The position numbers and the translations under genes were made by a program. Under the pieces are notes generated by a model. The model was not told the DNA's origin and searched no databases. It was given only the letters and a program-made list of their open reading frames with translations. From a virus, in the IMG/VR virus record IMGVR_UViG_3300030085_002209, positions 1 through 39,371 of that record: 39,371 nt of DNA; one strand, 5' to 3'. Below, in pieces: positions 7,364 to 17,219 of this stretch. The first letter of the stretch is position 1, and each line of letters starts with the position of its first letter.

Positions 7364-7774
7364 ATGGCATTTAATAGTAGAAAAATAAATCCTTTAGATT
7401 TACAACCTAGAAAAGCTATAGGTGTTTCTCTACCGCTTTCAGGCAAAGCAGTTTTTAACCAAACGTTTCAAACTAAAGATGCTATAAGAACTAACCTGAT
7501 TAATTATTTTTTAACTGGACAGGGAGAAAGATACTTAAACCCGACTTTTGGTACTGAAATAAGGAACTTAATGTTTGAAAATATAACACAAGAAATGGTT
7601 AGTAGAGTAAAAAGCACAGTACAAAGAGGATTAGCAGAGTTCTTCCCATCAGTACAACCTACTGATTTTGAAGTTACAGGTAATCCTGATACTAATACGG
7701 TTTCGTTATTATTAAGATATGCAATCCAAGATACCAATATTGAAGATGAGGTATTAATAAATTTTGAGCAATAA
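7364..7774 (+). CDS. gp25: gp25-like baseplate wedge protein (GPW/gp25 family)
   Basis: A 136-aa protein of the expected length for T4 gp25/P2 gpW. It has the characteristic core: an early segment with KDAIRTNLINYFLTGQGERY, then LNPTFGTEIRNLMFEN, and a C-terminal beta hairpin ending VLINFEQ. The family is lysozyme-like in fold and forms part of the wedge that links the hub to the sheath. The stop overlaps the ATG of the gp6 homologue (TAATG), matching the usual W-J (25-6) order. High confidence from sequence and order. Confidence 0.88.
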   Translation: MAFNSRKINPLDLQPRKAIGVSLPLSGKAVFNQTFQTKDAIRTNLINYFLTGQGERYLNPTFGTEIRNLMFENITQEMVSRVKSTVQRGLAEFFPSVQPTDFEVTGNPDTNTVSLLLRYAIQDTNIEDEVLINFEQ

Positions 7775-9600
7775 TGGCTGAAAAAAGAGACATAAAATAC
7801 GTAGCTAGAGAATTTTCTGATTATAAACAGGAACTAATAGAATTTGCTAAGAACTACTTTCCTGATAGTTATAACGACTTTTCACCTACTTCTCCCGGTA
7901 TGATGTTTATAGAAATGGCTGCATACGTAGGAGATATACTATCTTTTTATCAAGATACACAGCTACAAGAGACTTTCTTACAGTATGCCAAGGATCCTAG
8001 CAACCTATATACTATGGCGTATATGATGGGGTACCGTCCTAAAGTTACTAACGTTTCCGAAGTTGAACTATCAGTAACTCAGAACGTAGGAGCCGATCCA
8101 ACAACTAACCAACCTAATTGGAATCAAGCTTTGGTAGTAAATGAAAACGCTATAGTAACATCAACTTCTACAGGTAATGCAAATTTTTTCATAGAAAATA
8201 AAATAGACTTTTCTTTTTCTAGCTCTTTTGATCCTACCGACGTAGTAATAACTACTCTAGAGAATGGAGTACCTAGTGAATTTTTACTTACTAAAAAAAT
8301 TAAAGCTTTCTCAGGAGATATCAAGACAGTTACTGAAACCTATACAACTGCAGAAAAATTTGCTACAATTACTATCGAAGATACTAATATTATAGGAGTA
8401 TTAGAAATTACAGATGATAGTAGCGATGAAGTTACTAAATGGAATGAAGTACCTTTTTTAGGACAAGATACTGTTTTTGTTCAAGAATCAAACGTAGGTA
8501 GTGATTCAGATAAAGTACCTAATTCTATTAAATTGCAAAAAGTATCTAAAAGATTTGTAACTAGATTTAATTCTAGCGGAAATCTAATAATTCAGTTTGG
8601 AGCTGGTACAGTAGGGGCTGATGATAGTACTTTTACACCTGATCCTACTAATGTAGGTATGGGGACCTTACAAGGACTAAGCACTATCGATAAAGCTTAT
8701 GATCCATCCAATTTTATGTATACTCAAACATATGGTTTAGCTCCTTCTAATTCTACATTAACTATAAAATACTTAGTAGGAGGAGGGGTAGAAGCTAATG
8801 TTCCTGCAAATACTCTAACAGGCTTTACAGCTACATCTACAGCAGTAGACACAACTTATCAAAATACCCTAGCTTTCAATAACCCGCAACCGGCATCAGG
8901 CGGTAAAGACGGAGATACTATAGAAGAAATAAGACAAAATTCACTCCGTTCATTTTCTGAACAGAAAAGAACAGTTACCTTACAAGATTACACAGTTAGA
9001 GCACTTTCGTTAGATCCTAAATTTGGTACAGTAGCTAAAGTATTTGTTACTCAAGACGAACTGAACAGTACTCAGTCTACTACTGATTCTATAATTGATA
9101 GTAACCCTCTTGCTTTATCTCTTTATGTACTGGGTTACGATGCTAATAAAAAGTTAGTAACTGCTACCGATACTTTAAAAAATAATTTAAGAACTTATAT
9201 GTCGTTCTATACACCTATTACTGACGCTCTTAATATAAAAGATGCATTCGTAGTAAATGTAGGTATTAATTTCGATATATTAGTTAGACCTAATTACAAC
9301 AGTAGAGACGTACTTTTAGCTTGTAATAATACTTTACAAGAATACTTTGATATTTCCAAGTGGAATATAAATCAACCTATCAACATTTCTAGTATATATA
9401 GTTTATTAGATAGAGTTGTTGGAGTGCAGACGGTAAGTAAAATAGAAATAATTAATAAACAAGGAGGAAATTATTCTCAATATGCTTATGATATTAAAGG
9501 AGCTACTCGTAATAATATAGTATATCCTTCATTTGATACGATGATTTTTGAACTTAAATTTCCTAATTTTGATATAAAAGGAAGAACTACAACATTATAA
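7774..9600 (+). CDS. gp6: gp6-like baseplate wedge protein (Baseplate_J family)
   Basis: A 608-aa protein matching T4 gp6/P2 gpJ-type wedge subunits. The N-terminus has the familiar pattern YFPDSYNDFSPTSPGMMFIE followed by MAAYVGDILSFYQDTQLQE. A middle region carries IKYLVGGGVEANVPANTL, and the J-like segment GGKDGDTIEEIRQNSLRSF leads into TLQDYTVRALSLDP. These dimers form the inner baseplate ring that rearranges on infection. It is directly coupled to gp25 upstream and is followed after one base by the next structural gene. Confidence 0.88.
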   Translation: MAEKRDIKYVAREFSDYKQELIEFAKNYFPDSYNDFSPTSPGMMFIEMAAYVGDILSFYQDTQLQETFLQYAKDPSNLYTMAYMMGYRPKVTNVSEVELSVTQNVGADPTTNQPNWNQALVVNENAIVTSTSTGNANFFIENKIDFSFSSSFDPTDVVITTLENGVPSEFLLTKKIKAFSGDIKTVTETYTTAEKFATITIEDTNIIGVLEITDDSSDEVTKWNEVPFLGQDTVFVQESNVGSDSDKVPNSIKLQKVSKRFVTRFNSSGNLIIQFGAGTVGADDSTFTPDPTNVGMGTLQGLSTIDKAYDPSNFMYTQTYGLAPSNSTLTIKYLVGGGVEANVPANTLTGFTATSTAVDTTYQNTLAFNNPQPASGGKDGDTIEEIRQNSLRSFSEQKRTVTLQDYTVRALSLDPKFGTVAKVFVTQDELNSTQSTTDSIIDSNPLALSLYVLGYDANKKLVTATDTLKNNLRTYMSFYTPITDALNIKDAFVVNVGINFDILVRPNYNSRDVLLACNNTLQEYFDISKWNINQPINISSIYSLLDRVVGVQTVSKIEIINKQGGNYSQYAYDIKGATRNNIVYPSFDTMIFELKFPNFDIKGRTTTL

Positions 9601-9601
9601 T

Positions 9602-10735
9602 ATGGCAATTTATAGAATATTTCCCGATAAAGATTCTTTTATTTTTTCTGAAACCAATACAGGTAACGCAGGAAGAGATGAAATAGTAGAAATAGCAGGC
9701 TACAAAGGAACTATAGACGGTACCGGTCAAGCAAGTCGTATAGTAACTAAATTTTTAGATAGTGAGATAGACGATGTTATTAATAATAAAGTAACTTTAG
9801 CTTTGACTAGCTCTATGAGTGCTAGCTTAAAGATGTACCTAGCAGAAGCTTCTGACCTACCTGTAGAATACTGTTTAAAAGCGTACCCAATATTCGTACC
9901 AGGAACAGGAGAATGGGATAATGGAACTGGTAAATTCGCAGATAGTCCTGTTAATAAATCAGGAGTAAGCTGGTTATTTAAAAATTCAGCACAACTAAAT
10001 GCTTGGTCTACAGCTGGATTCACATCTTTTACTACTGCTTCATTTATTTCAGGGAAAGAAGGCGGAGGTAACTGGTATACTGCTTCAAATGGAGTAGATA
10101 TGCAATTTTTCCAATCTCATAGCATATCCTCAGACCATGATATGGATATCAACGTAACTCCTGCTATTAAACAGATTTACGATGATTTACTTCCTAATAA
10201 AGGGTTTATAATTAAATTAGAGGATCAATACGAATTTTTTACCTCTGCTTCTATAAGATTAAAGTATTTTAGTAAAGATACCAATACTATATATCCTCCG
10301 TTTTTGGAAATAGGATGGGACGATAGAGTTTATACTACAGGTAGTTTGTCTGTTCTAGATACTGATATTGCTACTATAGATATAAAAAATAATAAAGGAG
10401 AATATACTGATGAAGGTAAGCAAAGATTTAGAATTACAGCTAGACCTGAATACCCAACCAGAACATTCACAACATCTTCAGTATTTTTGACAAACTTTGC
10501 TCTTCCATCTGCTTCGTATTGGGGATTAAGAGATGAAAATACAGAAGAAATGGTAGTAAACTTTAGCACAGACTTTACTAAAATAAGTTGTGATAGTAAT
10601 GGACCATTTTTTGATGTTTATATGGATGGGTTACAACCTGAAAGATATTATCGTATATTAATCAAGACTACTTTAGATAATAGTACCGTTATAGTAGATA
10701 ATAGAAACATATTTAAAGTTGTAAGAAATGGCTAG
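9602..10735 (+). CDS. Baseplate/tail structural protein with DNRLRE-like beta-sandwich
   Basis: A 377-aa protein. The first about 220 residues look like a DNRLRE-type beta-sandwich: FPDKDSFIFSE at the start, then LKMYLAEASDLPVEYCLKAY, a WDNGTGKFADSP segment and NGVDMQFFQSHSISSD leading to DMDINVTPAIKQIYDDLLPN. The C-terminal part appears to be an immunoglobulin-like or fibronectin-like domain (YRILIKTTLDNSTVIVD). It starts one base after the gp6 homologue and overlaps the next gene by 8 nt. The position in gp6-gp7/gpI order suggests a wedge or peripheral baseplate component, possibly gp8-like in role; homology to gp8 is not evident. Confidence 0.6.
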   Translation: MAIYRIFPDKDSFIFSETNTGNAGRDEIVEIAGYKGTIDGTGQASRIVTKFLDSEIDDVINNKVTLALTSSMSASLKMYLAEASDLPVEYCLKAYPIFVPGTGEWDNGTGKFADSPVNKSGVSWLFKNSAQLNAWSTAGFTSFTTASFISGKEGGGNWYTASNGVDMQFFQSHSISSDHDMDINVTPAIKQIYDDLLPNKGFIIKLEDQYEFFTSASIRLKYFSKDTNTIYPPFLEIGWDDRVYTTGSLSVLDTDIATIDIKNNKGEYTDEGKQRFRITARPEYPTRTFTTSSVFLTNFALPSASYWGLRDENTEEMVVNFSTDFTKISCDSNGPFFDVYMDGLQPERYYRILIKTTLDNSTVIVDNRNIFKVVRNG

Positions 10736-11066
10736 AGAAAAAATTAGAATAATTACAAAATCTAATAATCGGGAAAAGCTCCGTAACGTAATAGATACTG
10801 AATTCAAAACTTATGTAGATCCCGTAGATGTTATAGATAATGATACAGTTGAAGAGCTTTTTAGACTTTATGATAAACTCTATTACAATATACCATTAGA
10901 AGGAGAGAATAATTCTCACGAGTATATTTTAGCTAGAAGTTCTCAACTTGTAGATTTAGAAAAAGATACTGATGAAATACAACCTCTATTGGACGAAATA
11001 GGTCAACTTAGACAGCAATTATTAGCTGCTAATGAACAGATATTTGAATTAGAAAAAGATGCCTAA
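10728..11066 (+). CDS. Small coiled-coil structural/assembly protein (112 aa)
   Basis: A 112-aa acidic protein. The first half is compact (EKLRNVIDTEFKTYVDPVDV) and the last 30 residues form a leucine-rich coiled coil (LLDEIGQLRQQLLAANEQIF). It overlaps both neighbours (8 nt each), so it is translated with the large tail protein that follows. It may be a scaffold or small wedge subunit; no family recognised. Confidence 0.6.
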   Translation: MAREKIRIITKSNNREKLRNVIDTEFKTYVDPVDVIDNDTVEELFRLYDKLYYNIPLEGENNSHEYILARSSQLVDLEKDTDEIQPLLDEIGQLRQQLLAANEQIFELEKDA

Positions 11067-14000
11067 AATTGAATATAACGTCTTTAAAGTTGATCCTGTA
11101 GGATTAGCAAGATTTAAAGAACTACCGAACGAAAGTTTAGAAAATATAATTGAACCTGTAGAAGTAGCAGGGTCCTTTATTTCAAACGAAGATTTTGTAG
11201 AACTATCCTATTTTACTTTAGATAACGTTAGAGTTCAAACTGTAGCTGACTACCGTAACTACTCCGTTGTTTCAGGAGAAAGAACTTCGGGTGCTGCAGG
11301 AAATGCAGAAATATCAGTTGATCCTTTAGAAGATTACAAAATTTTTTACGGAACTACAGGAGAAGTAAAAGCTCTGTACAATTTTTTAAGAGATCCTTTC
11401 CTCACTAATAGAGTAAGACAACAATTTTTTTTCGAAAGCATTTCTTCTGACAGAAAAGAGGCTAGATTATTACCTGTTGCATTAGATTCACTAACGGTAC
11501 AGCAAGTAGGTCAAAGATTAAATACAAGATTTTTTGAAGAAGTTTATAGTGTTAACTTACATTTATACCCTAGTGAAAATAATTTTCATAGTATAGTTAA
11601 TGTAGATATTAAACCTTTTAGAGGAACAACTTCACTTATTTTAAAATTTGCAGAACCTTTACCTCAATCTTACGAAGTAAATAATTTAACTTTTATAGTT
11701 GAAAAAATAGCAGATTCTATAGCTTACGAAATAGAAACAGAAGTTATTCCCGATGAAGAAATTGTACCAACATTAAGAGGAGCTAATTTTAACGTAGATG
11801 TCGAAGAGCAGAATACTGAACCTTCGCAATACTATAATTATAATGAATTATTTAGCTTTCCTGTTAATAATACTAATAGAGAATTAAATTCACTTTTCAA
11901 CGAAAAAGGAGCTGAACTTAGTATAGACTATTCTAGTTTTAGTAATTTTATTAATTTTTCATCAGCTGAAGAAAGACTAAGAAATTTTAGATATAAATTA
12001 GATCTTATAAATTCATATCAAAGCAGTTTAGATAATATAAACGATTCTACTTACACTTCCGCTGGAATATCAGGAAGTAGGAATTTTTATGAAAATTTAC
12101 TCAATGGGGTAATAAATAATTTTGATCATTTTGAAAGACATTTATATTTCGAAAGTGGTTCAACATCATGGCCTAAACTATTTTCTACTCCTAACGGAGC
12201 TGATAAACCCTATACTAATATGGCTTCTGATGAAGAAGCAGCTATTTCTTTTTACAATACGGAAATACAGTCCGCAGTACTCTATGATTCTCAAAATCCA
12301 GATATACTTACCAATACCATACCAGCATTTTTAAAAGAAGATTCTAATAACGAACCGTATGAACTATTCATACATATGATAGCTCAACATTTCGATAATT
12401 TATGGCTGTATACTGACGCTGTTTCTAAAAAATATGATGCAGATAATAGATTAGATAGAGGTGTGTCTAAAGATTTAGTAGAAGATCTACTTAAGAATTT
12501 CGGAGTAAAACTATACACTAGTACTAAATCTGCAGAAGATCTATTTAGATATTTTACAGCAAACTCTTACGTTACTGATGGAGAATTTTTGCCTTCCGGT
12601 ATTACTAATTCTGGAGAAGAACCATTATCGCAGAATGATTACCAAAAAGAAATTTATAAAAGGATATACCATAATTTACCTATACTATTAAAAAGTAAAG
12701 GTACTGAAAGAGGTTTAAGAGCACTTATAAACTGCTTTGGTATACCTTCAGACGTTCTTAAGATAAAAATTTTCGGAGGTCAATCAGTTAATGATTTACC
12801 TTATTTTGGAGGGGAACAAGCCTTAACTGGTTCGTTCGATAAAGTAAGATTAGATAATACTGGAAGTATAGTTCCGGGTGATACTATATCTTTTTATACT
12901 TCTATAAATAAAAAAGATAATAAATATACTCAAGATTTACATAGAGTTGAAGTAGGATTTTCTCCTTCTGATAATATGGATAACTATATAGTATCTCAAT
13001 CAGCAGTACTTTTTCCAAACGATCCTTTTAATATAGACCAGTATATAGGTGATCCAAGAAGTTACCCTACTAATAAGTATACTGAACTTTATTACCACGC
13101 TCAAACAGTTCTTGCCGATGTTAGTGAGTATAACGTAAAAGACTTTGTTAGATTAATTAAATTTTTCGATAATGTTTTATTTAGAATGGTTCGTGATTTT
13201 ATTCCTGCAAGAGCAGTTACGGATGCAGGTATAATAATTAAACCACATTTATTAGAAAGAAATAAAGCTAAAGAGCCCGTAATGACATGGACTAGACCTG
13301 AATATACTGGTTCTATTAAAGTAATAACTATGTCCGGTTCTAACGCAGGTGCATACCAGAATATAGGTTTCGGTTCAGTAGCTACATCTACTGACAGTGC
13401 AGTATTCAATAAAGAATCTAAAACTGCTTATAGCAGAGAAGTTATGACACCGTTAGGAATAAGACCTAAGGTAATAAATTCATTGTCTGAAATTCTAGTA
13501 GAAAAGAATTTTAACGAAGCTAAATTTGACGGGGAACTAAAAAACAGTTACTTTAGAATTACTAACGGTGAATTGAACGATGAAAATCCCTTTAAGCAGA
13601 TTACTTACCCAGAAATACAATACAATACTCAATTTTGGACTGAAATACCCCCAGAACTTTGTATACTATCTACTGAAAATACTGAATATATAATTACTAA
13701 TCCTGCACAAGACTTAAATCTAGCCGCTGGAGTTTTTATAGGAGATACTCCTTTGTACAATTTTTTCGTAGACGGAGATACTCCAAATGTTAATTCTTTT
13801 ACCCACAATTTTAGTGAAGGTTCACAGTACGACGTTTTTAACATAGTTGCTGAACATATTAATCATCCTAATATTTTTAACTCTGCTTCTCAAGAAGAAG
13901 GCTGTCGAGAGTCAAGAGATGTAAGAATTGTAAGTTGCTTCTTAGGATCAGTACCAACAGGAAACATACCTCCAATAGTTACTAGTAATTTACCATATAA

Positions 14001-15261
14001 TTTATATGAAATATTTTTTAATCCTGATGATCCTAATGATCCTGGAACACGAAATTCTGAAATTACTTATTTTGTAAACGGAGTTGAGGTAGGAACTACT
14101 GTTAACGGTATAGATGATGAAGAAAATCCTAACTATAATCCTTCCAACCCTGCTACTGCATATAGTATACCTGCTGATTATGTAGGAACTACTGTAGATT
14201 TTGAAGCAAGAGATAAGTACTCTTCGGTCTGTAGAATACTTCTTCAATTAAATTACGACTCTTGTCCTTTATTTGACCCTTCATTTTTAATTCCTGGAAG
14301 AGAATGGATTACTGGATTGATTCCTCAAATAGAAACAGCCACTGCTACCCAACCTGCTGTTTTTATAGCTCCTTTTACTTTCTCTGGGGTTACAACTACT
14401 ACGACATTTAAATTTAGGTTAAGAGTAGTACATGCGTACAGGTTAGCTAACGGAACAGAAATAAGTAATAGTTATCAAACTGAATTTGTAGATATTAACA
14501 TTGACAATTGGAATGGTGTTACAGGCCTATCTAATGTACCTAACAACTACTTCGATATTATAGCATCAGATGAATTTAACTTAAGTTGGCTATTCCCCGA
14601 TCCACCTCCTGCAGTAACTGGTAACTTCCCGTACACAGAAGATAAATATACTAGGTTCATTCAATTCAAAGCTATTACTAGCGTTACATGTGATGCTTTG
14701 AGTAGGTGGTACTTATTCGATAGTGCTGAAAAGTCTAAACGTGAAGTAGTAATGAAATTCTTTGGATCTCCAAATGGAAGTGCAATTAACGACTATGCTT
14801 TAGGTAATATATGTACTATTGCTAACGATAAGACAGTATATGTAAATTTACCTATATCTCAACCTACTCCTGATCCTATAACTATAATTTTACAACCGTC
14901 TGATTTTCCAATTTTTGAAAATGGACTTGATGGTGATTCAACACCAGCTGAATTCGGAGTATATGGAGCGGTAAATTCAAGTGATGGAGAAAATAGAGGT
15001 CGTAGATGGAATGTAGAATCGACTGCTGGAGGAGTACAGTTTGGAGCGTGGGATCAAGAAACGGAATTTGACCCTAACTTTGGAGGTAACGAAGGTTATG
15101 ATTTCACTGTAGTTAACGGTAAAATAATTTGCTCTGAGCCTGGTGGAGATAGTGTTACAGAAGTAGGAGGTAACGATAACGACGTTGATAACCCAGGAGA
15201 AAGCGGAGTTAGTGGTCATGATAGCCAAAATCCTAATATAAGCTCAGGAAATTACGGATAA
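11059..15261 (+). CDS. Very large baseplate/tail protein (1400 aa), gpI/gp7-position
   Basis: At 1400 aa this is the longest gene in the window. Around residues 530-575 it has KEIYKRIYHNLPILLKSKGT followed by ERGLRALINCFGIP, a motif resembling the P2 gpI-type tail-protein signature (helix, LP, KGT, G-I-P). Its place after gp25(W)- and gp6(J)-like genes matches the W-J-I order of P2 and the gp7 slot in T4. The C-terminal about 450 residues are beta-rich, with Ig-like stretches (ITYFVNGVEVGTTVNG) and a Cys-containing region, ending in a Gly/Asn/Asp-rich tail (SGHDSQNPNISSGNYG). It likely joins the wedge to fibres; the assignment to gp7 is by position only. Confidence 0.65.
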   Translation: MPKIEYNVFKVDPVGLARFKELPNESLENIIEPVEVAGSFISNEDFVELSYFTLDNVRVQTVADYRNYSVVSGERTSGAAGNAEISVDPLEDYKIFYGTTGEVKALYNFLRDPFLTNRVRQQFFFESISSDRKEARLLPVALDSLTVQQVGQRLNTRFFEEVYSVNLHLYPSENNFHSIVNVDIKPFRGTTSLILKFAEPLPQSYEVNNLTFIVEKIADSIAYEIETEVIPDEEIVPTLRGANFNVDVEEQNTEPSQYYNYNELFSFPVNNTNRELNSLFNEKGAELSIDYSSFSNFINFSSAEERLRNFRYKLDLINSYQSSLDNINDSTYTSAGISGSRNFYENLLNGVINNFDHFERHLYFESGSTSWPKLFSTPNGADKPYTNMASDEEAAISFYNTEIQSAVLYDSQNPDILTNTIPAFLKEDSNNEPYELFIHMIAQHFDNLWLYTDAVSKKYDADNRLDRGVSKDLVEDLLKNFGVKLYTSTKSAEDLFRYFTANSYVTDGEFLPSGITNSGEEPLSQNDYQKEIYKRIYHNLPILLKSKGTERGLRALINCFGIPSDVLKIKIFGGQSVNDLPYFGGEQALTGSFDKVRLDNTGSIVPGDTISFYTSINKKDNKYTQDLHRVEVGFSPSDNMDNYIVSQSAVLFPNDPFNIDQYIGDPRSYPTNKYTELYYHAQTVLADVSEYNVKDFVRLIKFFDNVLFRMVRDFIPARAVTDAGIIIKPHLLERNKAKEPVMTWTRPEYTGSIKVITMSGSNAGAYQNIGFGSVATSTDSAVFNKESKTAYSREVMTPLGIRPKVINSLSEILVEKNFNEAKFDGELKNSYFRITNGELNDENPFKQITYPEIQYNTQFWTEIPPELCILSTENTEYIITNPAQDLNLAAGVFIGDTPLYNFFVDGDTPNVNSFTHNFSEGSQYDVFNIVAEHINHPNIFNSASQEEGCRESRDVRIVSCFLGSVPTGNIPPIVTSNLPYNLYEIFFNPDDPNDPGTRNSEITYFVNGVEVGTTVNGIDDEENPNYNPSNPATAYSIPADYVGTTVDFEARDKYSSVCRILLQLNYDSCPLFDPSFLIPGREWITGLIPQIETATATQPAVFIAPFTFSGVTTTTTFKFRLRVVHAYRLANGTEISNSYQTEFVDINIDNWNGVTGLSNVPNNYFDIIASDEFNLSWLFPDPPPAVTGNFPYTEDKYTRFIQFKAITSVTCDALSRWYLFDSAEKSKREVVMKFFGSPNGSAINDYALGNICTIANDKTVYVNLPISQPTPDPITIILQPSDFPIFENGLDGDSTPAEFGVYGAVNSSDGENRGRRWNVESTAGGVQFGAWDQETEFDPNFGGNEGYDFTVVNGKIICSEPGGDSVTEVGGNDNDVDNPGESGVSGHDSQNPNISSGNYG

Positions 15262-15276
15262 AAATATTTATAAAAG

Positions 15277-16506
15277 ATGACAGTAGCAGAATTTTTATTA
15301 TTACATACCTCAGGACCGTTGAACTTTTCCAACTGGATAAATGTTCTATATAACTCTGTAGGTATTAATCCCGATACAGGGCTAGAAGAAGGTAGGATAG
15401 ATGCTATTACAGTAACTGCAAATGCTCTATCTTTCAACGGTGTAACTGAACAGCCCGATATAGATTTATTAACGATCCTTCAACAAGTAGAAACAGTAAA
15501 CTTAATATTTGATAATGTAAATTATACGTTTACGATTACAGCAGTAGATTTCATAGATGGGCAAAATGCATTTTTCTTTTTTCAAGTTACTTCTGATACT
15601 TTAGTACCTAATGTAAATGACGCTAGCTTGGCTAATGCTCAATACAATACAGTAGTAAACTTAAACCCTATTTTATCTTCAGCCACATTTTTAAATTCAG
15701 ATTACAATATCACAATAAATAACGGTACTGTATTAAGGGAACATCCAAATAAACTTATTGCTGATAGAGAAGCTGGTTTTACGAACCCTTCTAACTTTTC
15801 AGCTATACTTAGTACTTCAGCTTCGAAAGCTAATTTGCAAGAAAGTTTCTATACTTCTACCGGTTTAACTAATGCTAGATACGAAGGTACTACAACTGAC
15901 GCTGAAGATTTTGCAGGAGTACTGCCAAGCTTTAGTGCAAGAGAATTTACTGGAGAAATACACCCTCCTAATGCTAATAGAGATTATGCATGCGGTATAG
16001 GATTAAATACTAATAGAGTTTTAGTTCCAATGTTGCATACAGGAAAAGCTACTAATCCTCTCTTTAGTTCTAGTTCTACTAATATTGAAACTTCTGATTT
16101 AGTTAATTCTACACAAACTACAATAGAATATAATTTAATAAATAATTTAACTGCTACTAATGCATCTTTAGTAGAAGTAGGAGACTTATTAAAGACCTCA
16201 GATTCAAATGAAATTTTAAAAGTAGTGCAGAATAATTTAGATACTAAAATACTTCAAGTTAATAGAGGACATATGCAAACAACTGCAGCACCTATTCAAG
16301 CTACTAGAACTATTGAAAAAATAGATAGAACCGATCTATTTAGATTTGATCAGTTTGGTACTAATTTATCTACTGTAGGAGAAGCTATAGTATATGTACA
16401 GGAAAATAATTTACTACTGAATACTGATGAATTTGGAACAGTATTTAGTTCATCAATTTGTCCTGATCCTCTTCTATTAGGAATAGATAATCCAAATTCA
16501 AATTAA
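15277..16506 (+). CDS. Virion/tail structural protein (409 aa)
   Basis: A 409-aa Ser/Thr/Asn-rich protein with low charge and long beta-prone segments, typical of phage tail or fibre-associated proteins. A central stretch has REHPNKLIADREAGFTNPSN and later NRDYACGIGLNTNRVLVPML. TATTTATA is only 4 nt upstream of the ATG (15265-15272). It is flanked by the large tail protein and a conserved small virion protein. No specific family recognised. Confidence 0.55.
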   Translation: MTVAEFLLLHTSGPLNFSNWINVLYNSVGINPDTGLEEGRIDAITVTANALSFNGVTEQPDIDLLTILQQVETVNLIFDNVNYTFTITAVDFIDGQNAFFFFQVTSDTLVPNVNDASLANAQYNTVVNLNPILSSATFLNSDYNITINNGTVLREHPNKLIADREAGFTNPSNFSAILSTSASKANLQESFYTSTGLTNARYEGTTTDAEDFAGVLPSFSAREFTGEIHPPNANRDYACGIGLNTNRVLVPMLHTGKATNPLFSSSSTNIETSDLVNSTQTTIEYNLINNLTATNASLVEVGDLLKTSDSNEILKVVQNNLDTKILQVNRGHMQTTAAPIQATRTIEKIDRTDLFRFDQFGTNLSTVGEAIVYVQENNLLLNTDEFGTVFSSSICPDPLLLGIDNPNSN

Positions 16507-16552
16507 TAAAACATTAAAATAAGATATTTATATAAAAAGAAAAAAATAAAAA

Positions 16553-17212
16553 ATGGGATATTTAGATAATTCAATCGTAACAGTAGATGCAATTCTTACT
16601 AAAAAAGGAAGAGAATTGTTAGCTAGAGGAGATGGTTCCTTCAAGATTACTCAATTTGCTTTATCCGACGATGAAATTGATTATACTTTGTATAACCCTA
16701 CTCATAATTTAGGGTCTCAATTTTACGGTCAAGCAATAGAAAACTTACCTATGCTAGAAGCATTTCCAGATGAAACTCAGGTAATGAAATATAAACTTAC
16801 TACCTTACCTAGAGGTACTGCAAAATTACCTATCCTAGATTTAGGATATACATCGATTAGACTAAAACAAGGAGCTTCTTTAGCAGTAACTCCACAGACT
16901 TTAAATTATTTAGGTTCATCCCAAACCTTCGAAGCTGGTGGTTATGTAGCTACTTTAGCAGATGCTAGAGTATTGCAGACTTATAATGGAGTAGGTATTA
17001 ATACTCCTGAAGCTGAAAGATTAAATTCTACAACTACTTTAGGTACTAACGTTTCTAAAACAGTTATAGGTACGTCTATAAATTTAACAGCAACAACTGT
17101 CAATACTTTATTTGGTACCCAAACTACATTACAAACAACACTTACAGTTATAGGTAGAGATTCTGGAGCTAGAATTACTATACCGGTAACAATTGTAAAA
17201 GTAAATAATTAA
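16553..17212 (+). CDS. Conserved virion protein of marine phages (219 aa)
   Basis: A 219-aa protein starting MGYLDNSIVTVDAILTKKGR and continuing with a compact FKITQFALSDDEIDYTLYN segment. I recognise this N-terminus as a recurrent type in structural modules of uncultured marine tailed phages, but no biochemical role is known to me. The C-terminal 90 residues are Thr-rich and beta-prone (TATTVNTLFGTQTTLQTTLT). It is the first of three neighbouring genes (16553, 17220, 18240) that probably form a tail substructure. A 46-nt gap with TATTTATA (16525-16532) precedes it. Confidence 0.6.
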   Translation: MGYLDNSIVTVDAILTKKGRELLARGDGSFKITQFALSDDEIDYTLYNPTHNLGSQFYGQAIENLPMLEAFPDETQVMKYKLTTLPRGTAKLPILDLGYTSIRLKQGASLAVTPQTLNYLGSSQTFEAGGYVATLADARVLQTYNGVGINTPEAERLNSTTTLGTNVSKTVIGTSINLTATTVNTLFGTQTTLQTTLTVIGRDSGARITIPVTIVKVNN

Positions 17213-17219
17213 TTAAGAT

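Noticed and set aside
9595-9605. Programmed frameshift joining the gp6-like gene and the next gene
   Set aside because: The stop and the next ATG are one base apart, but no slippery heptamer is present and the second product starts with a normal domain N-terminus.
12122-12334. Plus-strand 70-codon frame inside the 1400-aa tail gene
   Set aside because: It is an out-of-frame shadow with no promoter or start context.
13101-13409. Antisense open frames of 60-113 codons on the minus strand (for example 13101-13409, 22750-22935, 27627-27836, 36709-37050)
   Set aside because: They lie wholly inside well-supported plus-strand genes, have no start context or promoter of the types found here, and their composition reflects the opposite strand.
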